From contig JAQNBH010000003.1 of NCBI GenBank assembly GCA_028752905.1, forward strand, positions 1,795,762 to 1,859,761: 64,000 nt of DNA. The letters are read 5' to 3'. The translations under genes were made by a program, and so were the position numbers. The DNA comes from Cladorhizidae sp. MBARI D1340-BT2 (taxonomy: Eukaryota; Porifera; Demospongiae; Poecilosclerida; Cladorhizidae). Shown in pieces: positions 50,761 through 63,085 of the stretch. Position 1 is the stretch's first letter; every line of letters begins with the position of its first letter. Under the pieces are notes generated by a model. The model saw only the letters and a program-made list of their open reading frames with translations, did not search any database and was not told where the DNA came from.

Positions 50761-52316
50761 GTATGTCTAGGCATGGCCACAGCAAGGTGACCTGCACACA
50801 AAGTCAGGACCTGAATCTTATAAGTGTGTCCATGTTCTGGTACTAACACTGTAGGTCTAGGCATGGCCACAGCAAGGAGACCTGCACACAAAGTCAGGAC
50901 CTGAATCTTATAAGTGTGTCCATGTTCTGGCACTAACACTGTAGGTCTAGGCATGGCCACAGCAAGGAGACCTGCACACAAAGTCAGGACCTGAATCTTA
51001 TAAGTGTGCCCATGTTCTGGTACTAACACTGTAGGTCCAGGCATGGCCACAGCAAGGGGACCTGCACACAAAGTCAGGACCTGAATCTTATAAGTGTGTC
51101 CATGTTCTGGTACTAACACTGTAGGTCTAGGCATGGCCACAGCAAGGAGACCTGCACACAAAGTCAGGACCTGAATCTTATAAGTGTGTCCATGTTCTGG
51201 TGGTACTAACACTGTAGGTCTAGGCATGGCCACAGCAAGGTGACCTGCACACAAAGTCAGGACCTGAATCTTATAAGTGTGTCCATGTTCTGACACTAAC
51301 ACTGTAGGTCTAGGCATGGCCACAGCAAGGGGACCTGCACACAAAGTCAGGACCTGAATCTTATAAGTGTGTCCATGTTCTGGTACTAACACTGTAGGTC
51401 TAGGCATGGCCACAGCAAGGAGACCTGCACACAAAGTCAGGACCTGAATCTTATAAGTGTGTCCATGTTCTGGTACTAACACTGTAGGTCTAGGCATGGC
51501 CACAGCAAGGAGACCTGCACACAAAGTCAGGACCTGAATCTTATAAGTGTGTCCATGTTCTGGTACTAACACTGTAGGTCTAGGCATGGCCACAGCAAGG
51601 AGACCTGCACACAAAGTCAGGACCTGAATCTTATAAGTGTGTCCATGTTCTGGTACTAACACTGTAGGTCTAGGCATGGCCACAGCAAGGGGACCTGCAC
51701 ACAAAGTCAGGACCTGAATCTTATAAGTGTGTCCATGTTCTGGTACTAACACTGTAGGTCCAGGCATGGCCACAGCAAGGAGACCTGCACACAAAGTCAG
51801 GACCTGAATCTTATAAGTGTGTCCATGTTCTGGTACTAACACTGAAGGTCTAGGCATGGCCACAGCAAGGAGACCTGCACACAAAGTCAGGACCTGAATC
51901 TTATAAGTGTGTCCATGTTCTGGTACTAACACTGTAGGTCTAGGCATGGCCACAGCAAGGAGACCTGCACACAAAGTCAGGACCTGAATCTTATAAGTGT
52001 GTCCATGTTCTGGTACTAATACTGTATGTCTAGGCATGGCCACAGCAAGGAGACCTGCACACAAAGTCAGGACCTGAATCTTATAAGTGTGTCCATGTTC
52101 TGGCACTAACACTGTAGGTCTAGGCATGGCCACAGCAAGGGGACCTGCACACAAAGTCAGGACCTGAATCTTATAAGTGTGTCCATGTTCTGGTACTAAT
52201 ACTGTATGTCTAGGCATGGCCACAGCAAGGAGACCTGCACACAAAGTCAGGACCTGAATCTTATAAGTGTGTCCATGTTCTGGTACTAACACTGTAGGTC
52301 TAGGCATGACCACAGC
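50761..52316. repeat. 90 bp minisatellite, about 17 copies
   Basis: The unit contains gtaggtctaggcatggccac, agcaaggagacctgcacaca, aagtcaggacctgaatctta and taagtgtgtccatgttctgg. Copies are very similar, differing mainly at AGGAGA/AGGGGA/AGGTGA and TGGTACT/TGGCACT. A GGT triplet is inserted near 51200. With a 90 bp period the minus strand is open for 556 codons (VLVPEHGHTYKIQVLTLCAG repeats). Confidence 0.96.
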
Positions 52317-52447
52317 AGAGTTACATGTGACCAAAATCGGCCAGGAAGCTACAGTTACTGCATGCGCTGGTGAAAGCCCAACCACTGCTCCTCTATCTGG
52401 TTCCACAAACAGCTGATATTGAGCTGTGGTTTAACGCTGGTTCACGG

Positions 52448-52745
52448 CTGGTTCACAACACAACGCTGGCTGAGCATTGCATTGCGTTGCATGTTGTCAA
52501 TTGACCTTTGACCCTATTCATTTCGAACCACACTCAATAAAGATGGACACATGATAGTTCTGATTGGTCTGACACTTCGTTTCAGATGTTGGATTAGAAA
52601 AAAGTTCTAATCCACTATCTGATTCACTATCTGAAGTGCAGCATCGGACCAATCAGTGTCCATCTTTGTTGAGCGCGATTTGAGGGTCAAAGGTCAATTG
52701 ATAAAACACAATGCAACGCTCGGCCAGTGTTGTTTTGTGAACTAA
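52448..52745. mobile_element. Foldback MITE with mirrored DR1 motifs
   Basis: About 298 bp whose two halves are imperfect inverted repeats. CTGGTTCACAACACAACGCTGG at the left (a 22-base arm) pairs with the inverse of the right end, and similarity continues inward through TCAATTGACCTTTGACC, AAGATGGACAC and CTGATTGGTC. Each arm contains the two half-sites of a DR1 element (52502-52514 and 52684-52696). No coding capacity. It may belong to a PIF/Harbinger-like group, but that is a guess from the short GG(C)TGGTTCAC end. Confidence 0.85.
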
Positions 52746-52750
52746 CCTTT

Positions 52751-52968
52751 AGTCGTGAATACACTATACTCTGGTCGTGAATACACTACACTCTGGTCGT
52801 GAATACACTACACTCTGGTCGTGAATACACGCTGGTCGTGAATACACGCTGGTCGTGAATACACGCTGGTCGTGAATACACGCTGGTCGTGAATACACGC
52901 TGGTCGTGAATACACTCTAGTCGTGAATAGACTCTAGTCGTGAATAAACTCTAGTCGTGAATAAACTT
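52751..52968. repeat. 17-23 bp minisatellite
   Basis: Units ctggtcgtgaatacacg (17 bp) and longer tctggtcgtgaatacactacac forms; about 11 copies, with the outer ones degenerate. Confidence 0.93.
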
Positions 52969-53087
52969 GTTGAATAAGACAGAGATGAAAATTAATTTCT
53001 GTGGGGAAAAATTGTTGTAGATTTCCATAACCATATGGAAAAAATCCAATGAACTTGCTAATCACGCATGCGTGCTTGTTGGCTGGT

Positions 53088-53672
53088 AAAAACACACCTG
53101 GTAATAAACACACCTGGTAATAAACACACCTGGTAATAAACACACCTGGTAATAAACACATCTGGTAATAAACACATCTGGTAATAAACACACCTGGTAA
53201 TAAACATACTTGGTAATAAACACACCTGGTAATAAACACATCTGGTAATAAACACACCTGGTAATAAACACATCTGGTAATAAACACACCTGGTAATAAA
53301 CACATCCGGTAATACACACACCTGGTAATAAACATACTTGGTAATAAACACATCTGGTCTGGTAATAAACATACTTGGTAATAAACACACAGGTCTGGTA
53401 ATAAACACGTCTGGTAATAAACACACCTGGTAATAAACACATCTGGTAATACACACACCTGGTAATAAACATACTTGGTAATAAACACATCTGGTCTGGT
53501 AATAAACATACTTGGTAATAAACACACAGGTCTGGTAATAAACACATCTGGTAATAAACACACCTGGTAATAAACACATCCGGTAATACACACACCTGGT
53601 AATAAACATACTTGGTAATAAACACATCTGGTCTGGTAATAAACATACTTGGTAATAAACACCTGGTAATAA
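53088..53672. repeat. 16 bp minisatellite with higher-order structure
   Basis: The unit is aataaacacacctggt, with ACATCTGG, ATACTTGG and ACATCCGG variants. A block of about 180 bp containing tctggtctgg and cacaggtctgg recurs two or three times, so the array also duplicated in larger blocks. Confidence 0.93.
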
Positions 53673-54290
53673 GTATCACTTTCCTCTTCTCTCTCCCTTA
53701 CTATATCTGTTAGTATCACTTTCCTCTTCTCTCTCCCCTCACTAACTTGGTTTGTGCGCTGATAATCATTCTTTTTTTGTAGTAGAAAGAATGAAGGGAA
53801 ATTGAGAGTAAGATAGGAAATACAAGTGACTTGCTCAATTTCAAGCAAGACATTAAAAACACACCATTATGTCACTGTTTCAATATTATATTCAGTGGGA
53901 GGCCACTTTGGTCAACCTAACATCACAAGAAGCCACGCCCAAGCTAGCTATGCCTGTGGAAATGCAGCTTCATTCTGTGTACTTCGCTTTTCCTTTTGGG
54001 GAAAGCTTCTCTGTGCATTCATTCTCACAGCGAATATTATACACTTAACTAAACACGGAACTCGTTCAGCTGTTTCTTCTCAATTTGCGTGTCAAATCAA
54101 AGAGCAGGCCAGACCTGAAAGTAAAAATTAAAAAAAAAAATTGTCCTTATTATGGCTCAAGATCTGTGACGTTGTGAAGGGCGGGAGAAGTTTAGCTAAA
54201 GTAGCGGTGGATTATGAGGTTGAAAAGTAGACTATCCATGATTAATTTTTATAAGAGCAACTGAAGACCTGAAGTTCACACCCTCCGGTT
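53673..54290. other. Non-repetitive intron sequence
   Basis: A short direct repeat, gtatcactttcctcttctct, lies at 53676 and 53713. An A run is at 54131-54140. Nothing else recognised. Confidence 0.6.
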
Positions 54291-57065
54291 CCAATGCATT
54301 TGCATAAGTGGCCTCCTACTGTGTGTATATAGTATAATATTCAATGTGTTTGCATAAGTGGCCTCCTACTGTGTGTATATAATATAATATTCAATGTGTT
54401 TGCATAAGTGGCCTCCTACTGTGTGTATATAGTATAATATTCAATGTGTTTGCATAAGTGTCCTCCTACTGTGTGTATATAATATAATATTCAATGCGTT
54501 TGCATAAGTGGCCTCCTACTGTGTGTATATAATATAATATTCAATGTGTTTGCATAAGTGGCCTCCTACTGTGTGTATACATATAATATTCAATGTGTTT
54601 GCATAAGTGTCCTCCTACTGTGTGTATATAGTATAATATTCAATGTGTTTGCATAAGTGGCCTCCTACTGTGTGTATATAATATAATATTCAATGTGTTT
54701 GCATAAGTGGCCTCCTACTGTGTGTATATAATATAATATTCAATGTGTTTGCATAAGTGGCCTCCTACTGTGTGTATATATATAATATTCAATGTTTGCA
54801 TAAGTGGCCTCCTACTGTGTGTATATAGTATAATATTCAATGTGTTTGCATAAGTGGCCTCCTACTGTGTGTATAATATAATATTCAATGTGTTTGCATA
54901 AGTGGCCACCTACTGTGTGTATAATATAATATTCAATGTGTTTGCATAAGTGGCCTCCTACTGTGTGTATAGTATAATATTCAATGTGTTTGCATAAGTG
55001 GCCTCCTACTGTGTGTATATAATATAATATTCAATGTGTTTGCATAAGTGGCCTCCTACTGTGTGTGTATATATAATATTCAATGTGTTTGCATAAGTGG
55101 CCTCCTACTGTGTATATAGTATAATATTCAATGTGTTTGCATAAGTGGCCTCCTACTGTGTATATAGTATAATATTCAATGTGTTTGCATAAGTGGCCTC
55201 CTACTGTGTGTATAGTATAATATTCAATGTGTTTGCATAAGTGGCCACCTACTGTGTGTATAATATAATATTCAATGTGTTTGCATAAGTGGCCACCTAC
55301 TGTGTGTATAATATAATATTCAATGTGTTTGCATAAGTGGCCTCCTACTGTGTGTATAGTATAATATTCAATGTGTTTGCATAAGTGGCCTCCTACTGTG
55401 TGTATATAATATAATATTCAATGTGTTTGCATAAGTGGCCACCTACTGTGTGTATATAATATAATATTCAATGTGTTTGCATAAGTGGCCTCCTACTGTG
55501 TGTATAGTATAATATTCAATGTGTTTGCATAAGTGGTCTCCTACTGTGTGTATAGTATAATATTCAATGTGTTTGCATAAGTGGCCTCCTACTGTGTGTA
55601 TATAATATAATATTCAATGTGTTTGCATAAGTGGCCTCCTACTGTGTGTATATAGTATAATATTCAATGTGTTTGCATAAGTGGCCTCCTACTGTGTGTA
55701 TATAATATAATATTCAATGTGTTTGCATAAGTGGCCACCTACTGTGTGTATATAATATAATATTCAATGTGTTTGCATAAGTGGCCTCCTACTGTGTGTA
55801 TATAGTATAATATTCAATGTGTTTGCATAAGTGGCCTCCTACTGTGTAGCCCTAGCCCTAGCCCCTTCAGCTATATAGTATAATATTCAATGTGTTTGCA
55901 TAAGTGGCCTCCTACTGTGTGTATATAATATAATATTCAATGTGTTTGCATAAGTGGACTCCTACTGTGTGTATATAATATAATATTCAATGTGTTTGCA
56001 TAAGTGGCCTCCTACTGTGTGTATATAATATAATATTCAATGTGTTTGCATAAGTGGCCTCCTACTGTGTGTATATAATATAATATTCAATGTGTTTGCA
56101 TAAGTGGACTCCTACTGTGTGTATATAATATAATATTCAATGTGTTTGCATAAGTGGCCTCCTACTGTGTGTATATAATATAATATTCAATGTGTTTGCA
56201 TAAGTGGCCTCCTACTGTGTGTATATAGTATAATATTCAATGTGTTTGCATAAGTGGCCTCCTACTGTGTATATAATATAATATTCAATGTGTTTGCATA
56301 AGTGGCCTCCTACTGTGTGTATATAATATAATATTCAATGTGTTTGCATAAGTGGCCTCCTACTGTGTGTGTATATATAATACAATGTGTTTGCATAAGT
56401 GGCCTCCTACTGTGTGTGTATATATAATACAATGTGTTTGCATAAGTGGCCTCCTACTGTGTGTATAGTATAATATTCAATGTGTTTGCATAAGTGGCTC
56501 CTACTGTGTGTATATATATATAATATTCAATGTGTTTGCATAAGTGGCCTCCTACTGTGTGTATATAGTATAATATTCAATGTGTTTGCATAAGTGGCTC
56601 CTACTGTGTGTATATATATATAATATTCAATGTGTTTGCATAAGTGGCCTCCTACTGTGTGTATATAATATAATATTCAATGTGTTTGCATAAGTGGCCT
56701 CCTACTGTGTGTATATAATATAATATTCAATGTGTTTGCATAAGTGGCCTCCTACTGTGTGTATATAGTATAATATTCAATGTGTTTGCATAAGTGGCCT
56801 CCTACTGTGTATATAGTATAATATTCAATGTGTTTGCATAAGTGGCCTCCTACTGTGTGTATAGTATAATATTCAATGTGTTTGCATAAGTGGCCTCCTA
56901 CTGTGTGTATAGTATAATATTCAATGTGTTTGCATAAGTGGCCTCCTACTGTGTGTATATATAATATTCAATGTGTTTGCATAAGTGGCCTCCTACTGTG
57001 TGTATATATATATAATATTCAATGTGTTTGCATAAGTGGCCTCCTACTGTGTGTATATATATAAT
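54291..57065. repeat. ~50-57 bp AT-rich minisatellite, about 52 copies
   Basis: The unit is aatgtgtttgcataagtggc plus ctcctactgtgtgtata and a TATAATATAATATTC tract of variable length. Length differences come from TA steps. One unit (about 55846-55872) has a TAGCCCTAGCCCTAGCCCC insertion. Confidence 0.96.
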
Positions 57066-57435
57066 TGTCATGCTTCTGTATCTCTGATATTTAGGGAGTT
57101 GGTGATGGTTGAGGTGAGTAGGATGAAGGGAAGGGGGAGGGGAGAGTTCATTGGAGAGGAATGTAGTATAGGTGAAGGGGGAGCTCGCTGAGGTTTGAAT
57201 GGTGATGGCAGTTGGTATTATTGGCCGGAACTGCATCAAATTTCATACAGCTAGAACTTTATGCAAACGCTGTCGACAATTTTTACCAGAGGAATTCTGA
57301 AAACAGAAAAGCTCCACAAAACAAAAGTTTTTCCCGGGAATACGGAGGGTAAGTCATCTACACTACAAAGCCGTTTTCGCACCAAAGCCGACTCTGACGC
57401 GACCCATAGTGTGCAGGTGGGAGGTGTCAGTTGTC
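57066..57435. other. Non-repetitive intron sequence
   Basis: G/A-rich at 57100-57185, otherwise unremarkable. No gene seen. Confidence 0.6.
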
Positions 57436-58478
57436 TCTCAGCGCTCCTATTAGTCACACACGTCTCTATTTATCAGCGCTCCTATTAGTCACACACGCCT
57501 CTGCTGCTCGCTGATATTTATCAGCACTCCTATTAGTCACACAGTCTCTATTTATCAGCGCTCCTATTAGTCACACAGTCTCTATTTATCAGCGCTCCTA
57601 TTAGTCACACAGTCTCTATTTATCAGCGCTCCTATTAGTCACATACGTCTCTATTTATCAGCGCTCCTATTAGTCACATACGTCTCTGCTGCTCGCTGAT
57701 ATTTATCAGCACTCCTATTAGTCACACAGTCTCTATTTATCAGCGCTCCTATTAGTCACATACATCTCTATTTATCAGCGCTCCTATTAGTCACACACGC
57801 CTCTGCTACTCGCTGATATTTATCAGCGCTCCTATTAGTCACATACGTCTCTATTTATCAGCGCTCCTATTAGTCACACACATCTCTGCTGCTCGCTGAT
57901 ATTTATCAGCGCTCCTATTAGTTACACACATCTCTATTTATCAGCGCTCCTATTAGTCACACACATCTCTATTTATCAGAGCTCATATTAGTCACACACA
58001 TCTCTATTTATCAGAGCTCATATTAGTCACACATGTCTCTATTTATCAGCGCTCCTATTAGTCATACACATCTCTGCTGCTCGCTAATATTTATCAGTGC
58101 TCCTATTGGTTACACACATCTCTATTTATCAGCGCTCCTATTAGTCACACACGTCTCTATTTATCAGCACTCCTATTAGTCACACACATCTCTGCTGCTC
58201 GCTGATATTTATCAGCGCTCCTATTAGTCACACACATCTCTATTTATCAGCGCTCCTATTAGTCACACACGTCTCTATTTATCAGTGCTCCTATTAGTCA
58301 CACACGTCTCTATTTATCAGCACTCCTATTAGTCACACACATCTCTATTTATCAGCGCTCCTATTAGTGACATACATCTCTGCTGCTCGCTGATATTTAT
58401 CAGCGCTCCTATTAGTCACACACATCTCTATTTATCAGTGCTCCTATTAGTCACATACATCTCTGCTGCTCGCTGATA
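57436..58478. repeat. ~35/45 bp minisatellite with two alternating unit forms
   Basis: The short form is cagcgctcctattagtcaca plus cacatctctatttat. In the long form the tail is TCTCTGCTGCTCGCTGATATTTAT. Long forms recur every 3-6 units. About 28 copies. Confidence 0.95.
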
Positions 58479-58849
58479 TTTTTGTCGTTGTTGTATTGTG
58501 ATTTTGTGCCTTTGAGGTCTGTCAAAATGTCAAAAAGAGCTGCAGGTTCCCCACGGACGACAGTGAAAAGCAGAAAAGGAAGCCTCTGTCGTTATAGGAA
58601 GTGGGCTGTCCCGGAGGCTGTTACCGTTACATACGGCATACCATTTACAATTCCAAAAACAAATTTTTTTCCTAATAATTGAAATACATCTAGTCCCAAT
58701 GCTATTGGATTAGGGATTGTCGATCTGTACAACCAGCTTCAGTTTGAAAAAGTAAGCAACAAAATCTACGTGAGGACTAGCTCTACAACTAGACTCACAG
58801 CAAAGAAATATATACATCCAAAAGTGCCTTCTTTGTGAAATTCAGAGTG
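58479..58849. other. Non-repetitive intron sequence
   Basis: Contains a 66-codon open frame (58482-58682), basic but with no recognised domain and no family resemblance I can see. Not called as a gene. Confidence 0.55.
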
Positions 58850-59003
58850 TTGGCTGGTAGGAACATGCATTGCTTTCCTCATGGTAGGAATGCGTAGACC
58901 TGGGCTGCTTCCCTCAGGTGTGCTGGTAGGAATGCGTAGACCTGGGCTGCTTTCCTCAGGTGTGCTGGTAGGAATGCATAGACCTGGGCTGCTTTCCTCA
59001 GCA
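58850..59003. repeat. ~43 bp minisatellite, 3-4 copies
   Basis: Copies share ggtaggaatgcgtagacctg and ggctgctttcctcaggtgtg. Confidence 0.88.
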
Positions 59004-59067
59004 GAAGAGTTTCCAGAGTGTCTACCTCAAGTCATGCTTGCTACCACAGCTTAAATAATGGTACTAG

Positions 59068-59541
59068 CCACACCTTCCAATAGAAACCCACACCTTCCAA
59101 TAGAAATCACACCTTCCAATAGAAACCACACCTTCCAATAGAAACCACACCTTCCAATAGTGGTCACACCTTCCAACAGAACAACCCTTCCAATAGAAAC
59201 AATCCCAATAGAAACAACCCTTTCGATAGAAAAAAACCCTTCCAATAGAAACAACCCTTCCAAATAGAAACAACCCTTCCAATAGAAACAACCCTTCCAA
59301 ATAGAAACAGCCCTTCCAATAGAAACAACCCTTCTACAATAGAAACAACCCTTCCAATAGAAACAACCCTTCCAAATAGAAACAACCCTTCCAAATAGAA
59401 ACAACCCTTCCAATAGAAACAACCCTTCCAAATAGAAACAACCCTTCCAATAGAAACAACCCTTCCAATAGAAACAACCCTTCCAATAGCCTTCCAATAG
59501 AAACCACACCTTCCAATAGAAACCACACCTTCCAATAGTAA
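59068..59541. repeat. 18 bp minisatellite, about 26 copies
   Basis: The unit is accttccaatagaaacaa or cttccaatagaaaccaca; one extra A (CCAAATAG) appears in about a third of units. Flanking units carry CACACC, central ones CAACCC. It ends 100 bp from the exon A donor. Confidence 0.95.
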
Positions 59542-59599
59542 TCATGGTAGTAGTACTGTCTAGTAACTGTGGTTCCTATTAGAGAACATGCGATATTTA

Positions 59600-59880
<281 letters not shown>

Positions 59881-59885
59881 CACAG

Positions 59886-60215
59886 ACAACTTTTGGACGG
59901 GTCTCCCCGCACCCACACAGAGGTGTGGCACTACACAGACATTGTGTCCAGCGATGGAGGTGACGGGTCTCCACACACCAACGCAGAGGTGTGGCACTAC
60001 ACAGACATTGTGTCCAGCGATGGAGGTGACGGGTCTCCACACACCAACGCATAGGTGTGGCACTATACAGACATTGTGTCCAGCGGTGCGGGTGACGGGT
60101 CTCCCTGCACCCACCAGAGGTGTGGCACTACACAGACATTGTGTCCGGTGGTGGGTCTCCCCGCACCCACACAGAGGTGTGGCACTACACAGACATTGTG
60201 TCCAGTGGTACCTCC
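59886..60215. repeat. ~60-66 bp minisatellite, 5-6 copies
   Basis: Copies share gaggtgtggcactacacaga and cattgtgtccagcg plus ggtgacgggtctcc. The right-hand copies have lost about 15 bp of the linker. Confidence 0.92.
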
Positions 60216-60251
60216 ACAATCTGGGATTAACTATGGATGTCCACCTGATAC

Positions 60252-60489
60252 TGGCTAGGGCCAGGCATACAGGGCCAGGCATACAGGGCCAGGCATACAG
60301 GGCCAGGCATACAGGGCCAGGCATACAGGGCCAGGCATACAGGGCCAGGCATACAGGGCCAGGCATACAGGGCCAGGCATACAGGGCCAGGCATACAGGG
60401 CCAGGCATACAAGGCCAGGCATACAAGGCCAGGCATACGGGGCCAGGCATACGGGGCCAGGCATACAGGGCCAGGCATACAGGGCCAGG
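60252..60489. repeat. 14 bp minisatellite, 17 copies
   Basis: The unit is agggccaggcatac; AAGG and CGGGG variants lie near the right end. Very uniform. Confidence 0.96.
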
Positions 60490-60821
60490 ATTAGGGGACC
60501 AGAATTTTGAACTCGGGACACCATATACCCCCCAGGATTGTCCATGGGGGTCCAATTTTAACTAATTGAGTCGCTTTTTTCCTTCAAACAGCCAAACTGG
60601 TTCAAGAGTTTTCACTGGAATACATGTACCTTCTCCCAGTTACATCATCATGATCATACAGCATTAGGTCCTCAGCCAGCATAGGTGGGCACAGCTGGGC
60701 CAGCACCAGACCAGAGAGATGGCCACACCCACAATCTTGACTTATGCGCAATGAAAAGTGTAAGAAGCTGCTGCAGGCAGAGATCGTGTGCTCTTGCTGA
60801 AAATATGCCCGGGTCACTTTG
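60490..60821. other. Non-repetitive sequence upstream of exon A
   Basis: About 330 bp. A 71-codon minus-strand open frame (60602-60817) does not resemble the missing NDR N-terminus. No gene called. Confidence 0.6.
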
Positions 60822-63085
60822 TAGCGGAGGTCACCTTGAAGCAGAGGTCACCTTGTAGCAGAGGTCACCTTGTAGTGGAGGTCACCTTGTAGTGGAGGTC
60901 ACCTTGTAGCAGAGGTCACCTTGTAGTGGAGGTCACCTTGTAGCGGAGGTCACCTTGTAGCGGAGGTCACCTTGTAGCGGAGGTCACCTTGTAGCGGAGG
61001 TCACCTTGTAGTGGAGGTCACCTTGTAGCAGAGGTCACCTTATAGCGGAGGTCATCTTGTAGCGGAGGTCACCTTGTAGTGGAGGTCACCTTGTAGTGGA
61101 GGTCACCTTGTAGCGGAGGTCACCTTGTAGTGGAGGTCACCTTGTAGCAGAGGTCACCTTGTAGTGGAGGTCACCTTGTAGCGGAGGTCACCTTGTAGTG
61201 GAGGTCACCTTGTAGCAGAGGTCACCTTGTAGCGGAGGTCACCTTGTAGCGGAGGTCACCTTGTAGTGGAGGTCACCTTGTAGTGGAGGTCACCTTGTAA
61301 TGGAGGTCACCTTGTAGCGGAGGTCACCTTGTAGTGGAGGTCACCTTGTAGCAGAGGTCACCTTGTAGCGGAGGTCACCTTGTAGGGGAGGTCACCTTGT
61401 AGTGGAGGTCACCTTGTAGTGGAGGTCACCTTGTAGTGGAGGTCACCTTGTAGCGGAGGTCACCTTGTAGCAGAGGTCACCTTGTAGTGGAGGTCACCTT
61501 GTAGCAGAGGTCACCTTGTAGCAGAGGTCACCTTGTAGTGGAGGTCACCTTGTAGTGGAGGTCACCTTGTAGCAGAGGTCACGTTGTAGTGGAGGTCACC
61601 TTGTAGCGGAGGTCACCTTGTAGTGGAGGTCACCTTGCAGTGGAGGTCACCTTGTAGTGGAGGTCACCTTGTAGCGGAGGTCACCTTGTAGTGGAGGTCA
61701 CCTTGTAGTGGAGGTCACCTTGTAGCGGAGGTCACCTTGTAGTGGAGGTCACCTTGTAGTGGAGGTCACCTTGTAGTGGAGGTCACCTTGTAGCGGAGGT
61801 CACCTTGTAGCGGAGGTCACCTTGTAGCGGAGGTCACCTTGTAGTGGAGGTCACCTTGTAGTGGAGGTCACCTTGTAGTGGAGGACACCTTGTAGCGGAG
61901 GTCACCTTGTAGCGGAGGTCACCTTGTAGCGGAGGTCACCTTGTAGTGGAGGTCACCTTGTAGCGGAGGTCACCTTGTAGCAGAGGTCACCTTATAGTGG
62001 AGGTCACCTTGTAGTGGAGGTCACCTTGTAGTGGAGGTCACCTTGTAGTAGAGATCACCTTGTAGCGGAGGTCACCTTGTAGCGGAGGTCACCTTGTAGC
62101 AGAGGTCACCTTGTAGCAGAGGTCACCTTGTAGCGGAGGTCACCTTGTAGTGGAGGTCACCTTGTAGCGGAGGTCACCTTGTAGTGGAGGTCACCTTGTA
62201 GCAGAGGTCACCTTGTAGTGGAGGTCACCTTGTAGCGGAGGTCACCTTGTAGTGGAGGTCACCTTGTAGCAGAGGTCACCTTGTAGTGGAGGTCACCTTG
62301 TAGTGGAGGTCACCTTGTAGTGGAGGTCACCTTGTAGCGGAGGTCACCTTGTAGCAGAGGTCACCTTGTAGTGGAGGTCACCTTGTAGTGGAGGTCACCT
62401 TGTAGTGGAGGTCACCTTGTAGTGGAGGTCACCTTGTAGTGGAGGTCACCTTGTAGCGGAGGTCACCTTGTAGTGGAGGTCACCTTGTAGCGGAGGTCAC
62501 CTTGTAGCGGAGGTCACCTTGTAGTGGTGGTCACCTTGTAGTGGAGGCCACCTTGTAGCGGAGGTCACCTTGTAGCGGAGGTCACCTTGTAGCAGAGGTC
62601 ACCTTGTAGTGGAGGTCACCTTGTAGCGGAGGTCACCTTGTAGTGGAGGTCACCTTGCAGTGGAGGTCACCTTGTAGTGGAGGTCACCTTGTAGCGGAGG
62701 TCACCTTGTAGTGGAGGTCACCTTGTAGCGGAGGTCACCTTGTAGCGGAGGTCACCTTGTAGCGGAGGTCACCTTGTAGCGGAGGTCACCTTGTCGTGGA
62801 GGTCACCTTGTAGCGGAGGTCACCTTGTAGCGGAGGTCACCTTGTAGCAGAGGTCACCTTGTAGCGGAGGTCACCTTGTAGTGGAGGTCACCTTGTAGTA
62901 GAGATCGCCTTGTAGCGGAGGTCACCTTGTAGTGGAGGTCACCTTGTAGCAGAGGTCACCTTGTAGCGGAGGTCACCTTGTAGTGGAGGTCACCTTGAGT
63001 GGAGGTCACCTTGTAGCGGAGGTCACCTTGTAGCGGAGGTCACCTTGTAGTGGAGGTCACCTTGTAGCGGAGGTCACCTTGTACC
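60822..63085. repeat. 17 bp minisatellite, about 133 copies
   Basis: The unit is agcggaggtcaccttgt, with AGTGG, AGCGG and AGCAG as the three common variants; single exceptions include AGAGATC, GTGGTGG and CACGTTG. Unit length is almost invariant. Every unit holds AGGTCA. Confidence 0.97.

Noticed and set aside
55846..55872. Telomere-like repeat
   Set aside because: The motif is CCCTAG, not CCCTAA, and only about three copies exist inside one minisatellite unit.
58482..58682. 66-codon basic open frame after the 35/45 bp array
   Set aside because: No recognisable family or splice context, and it begins at the end of a repeat array.
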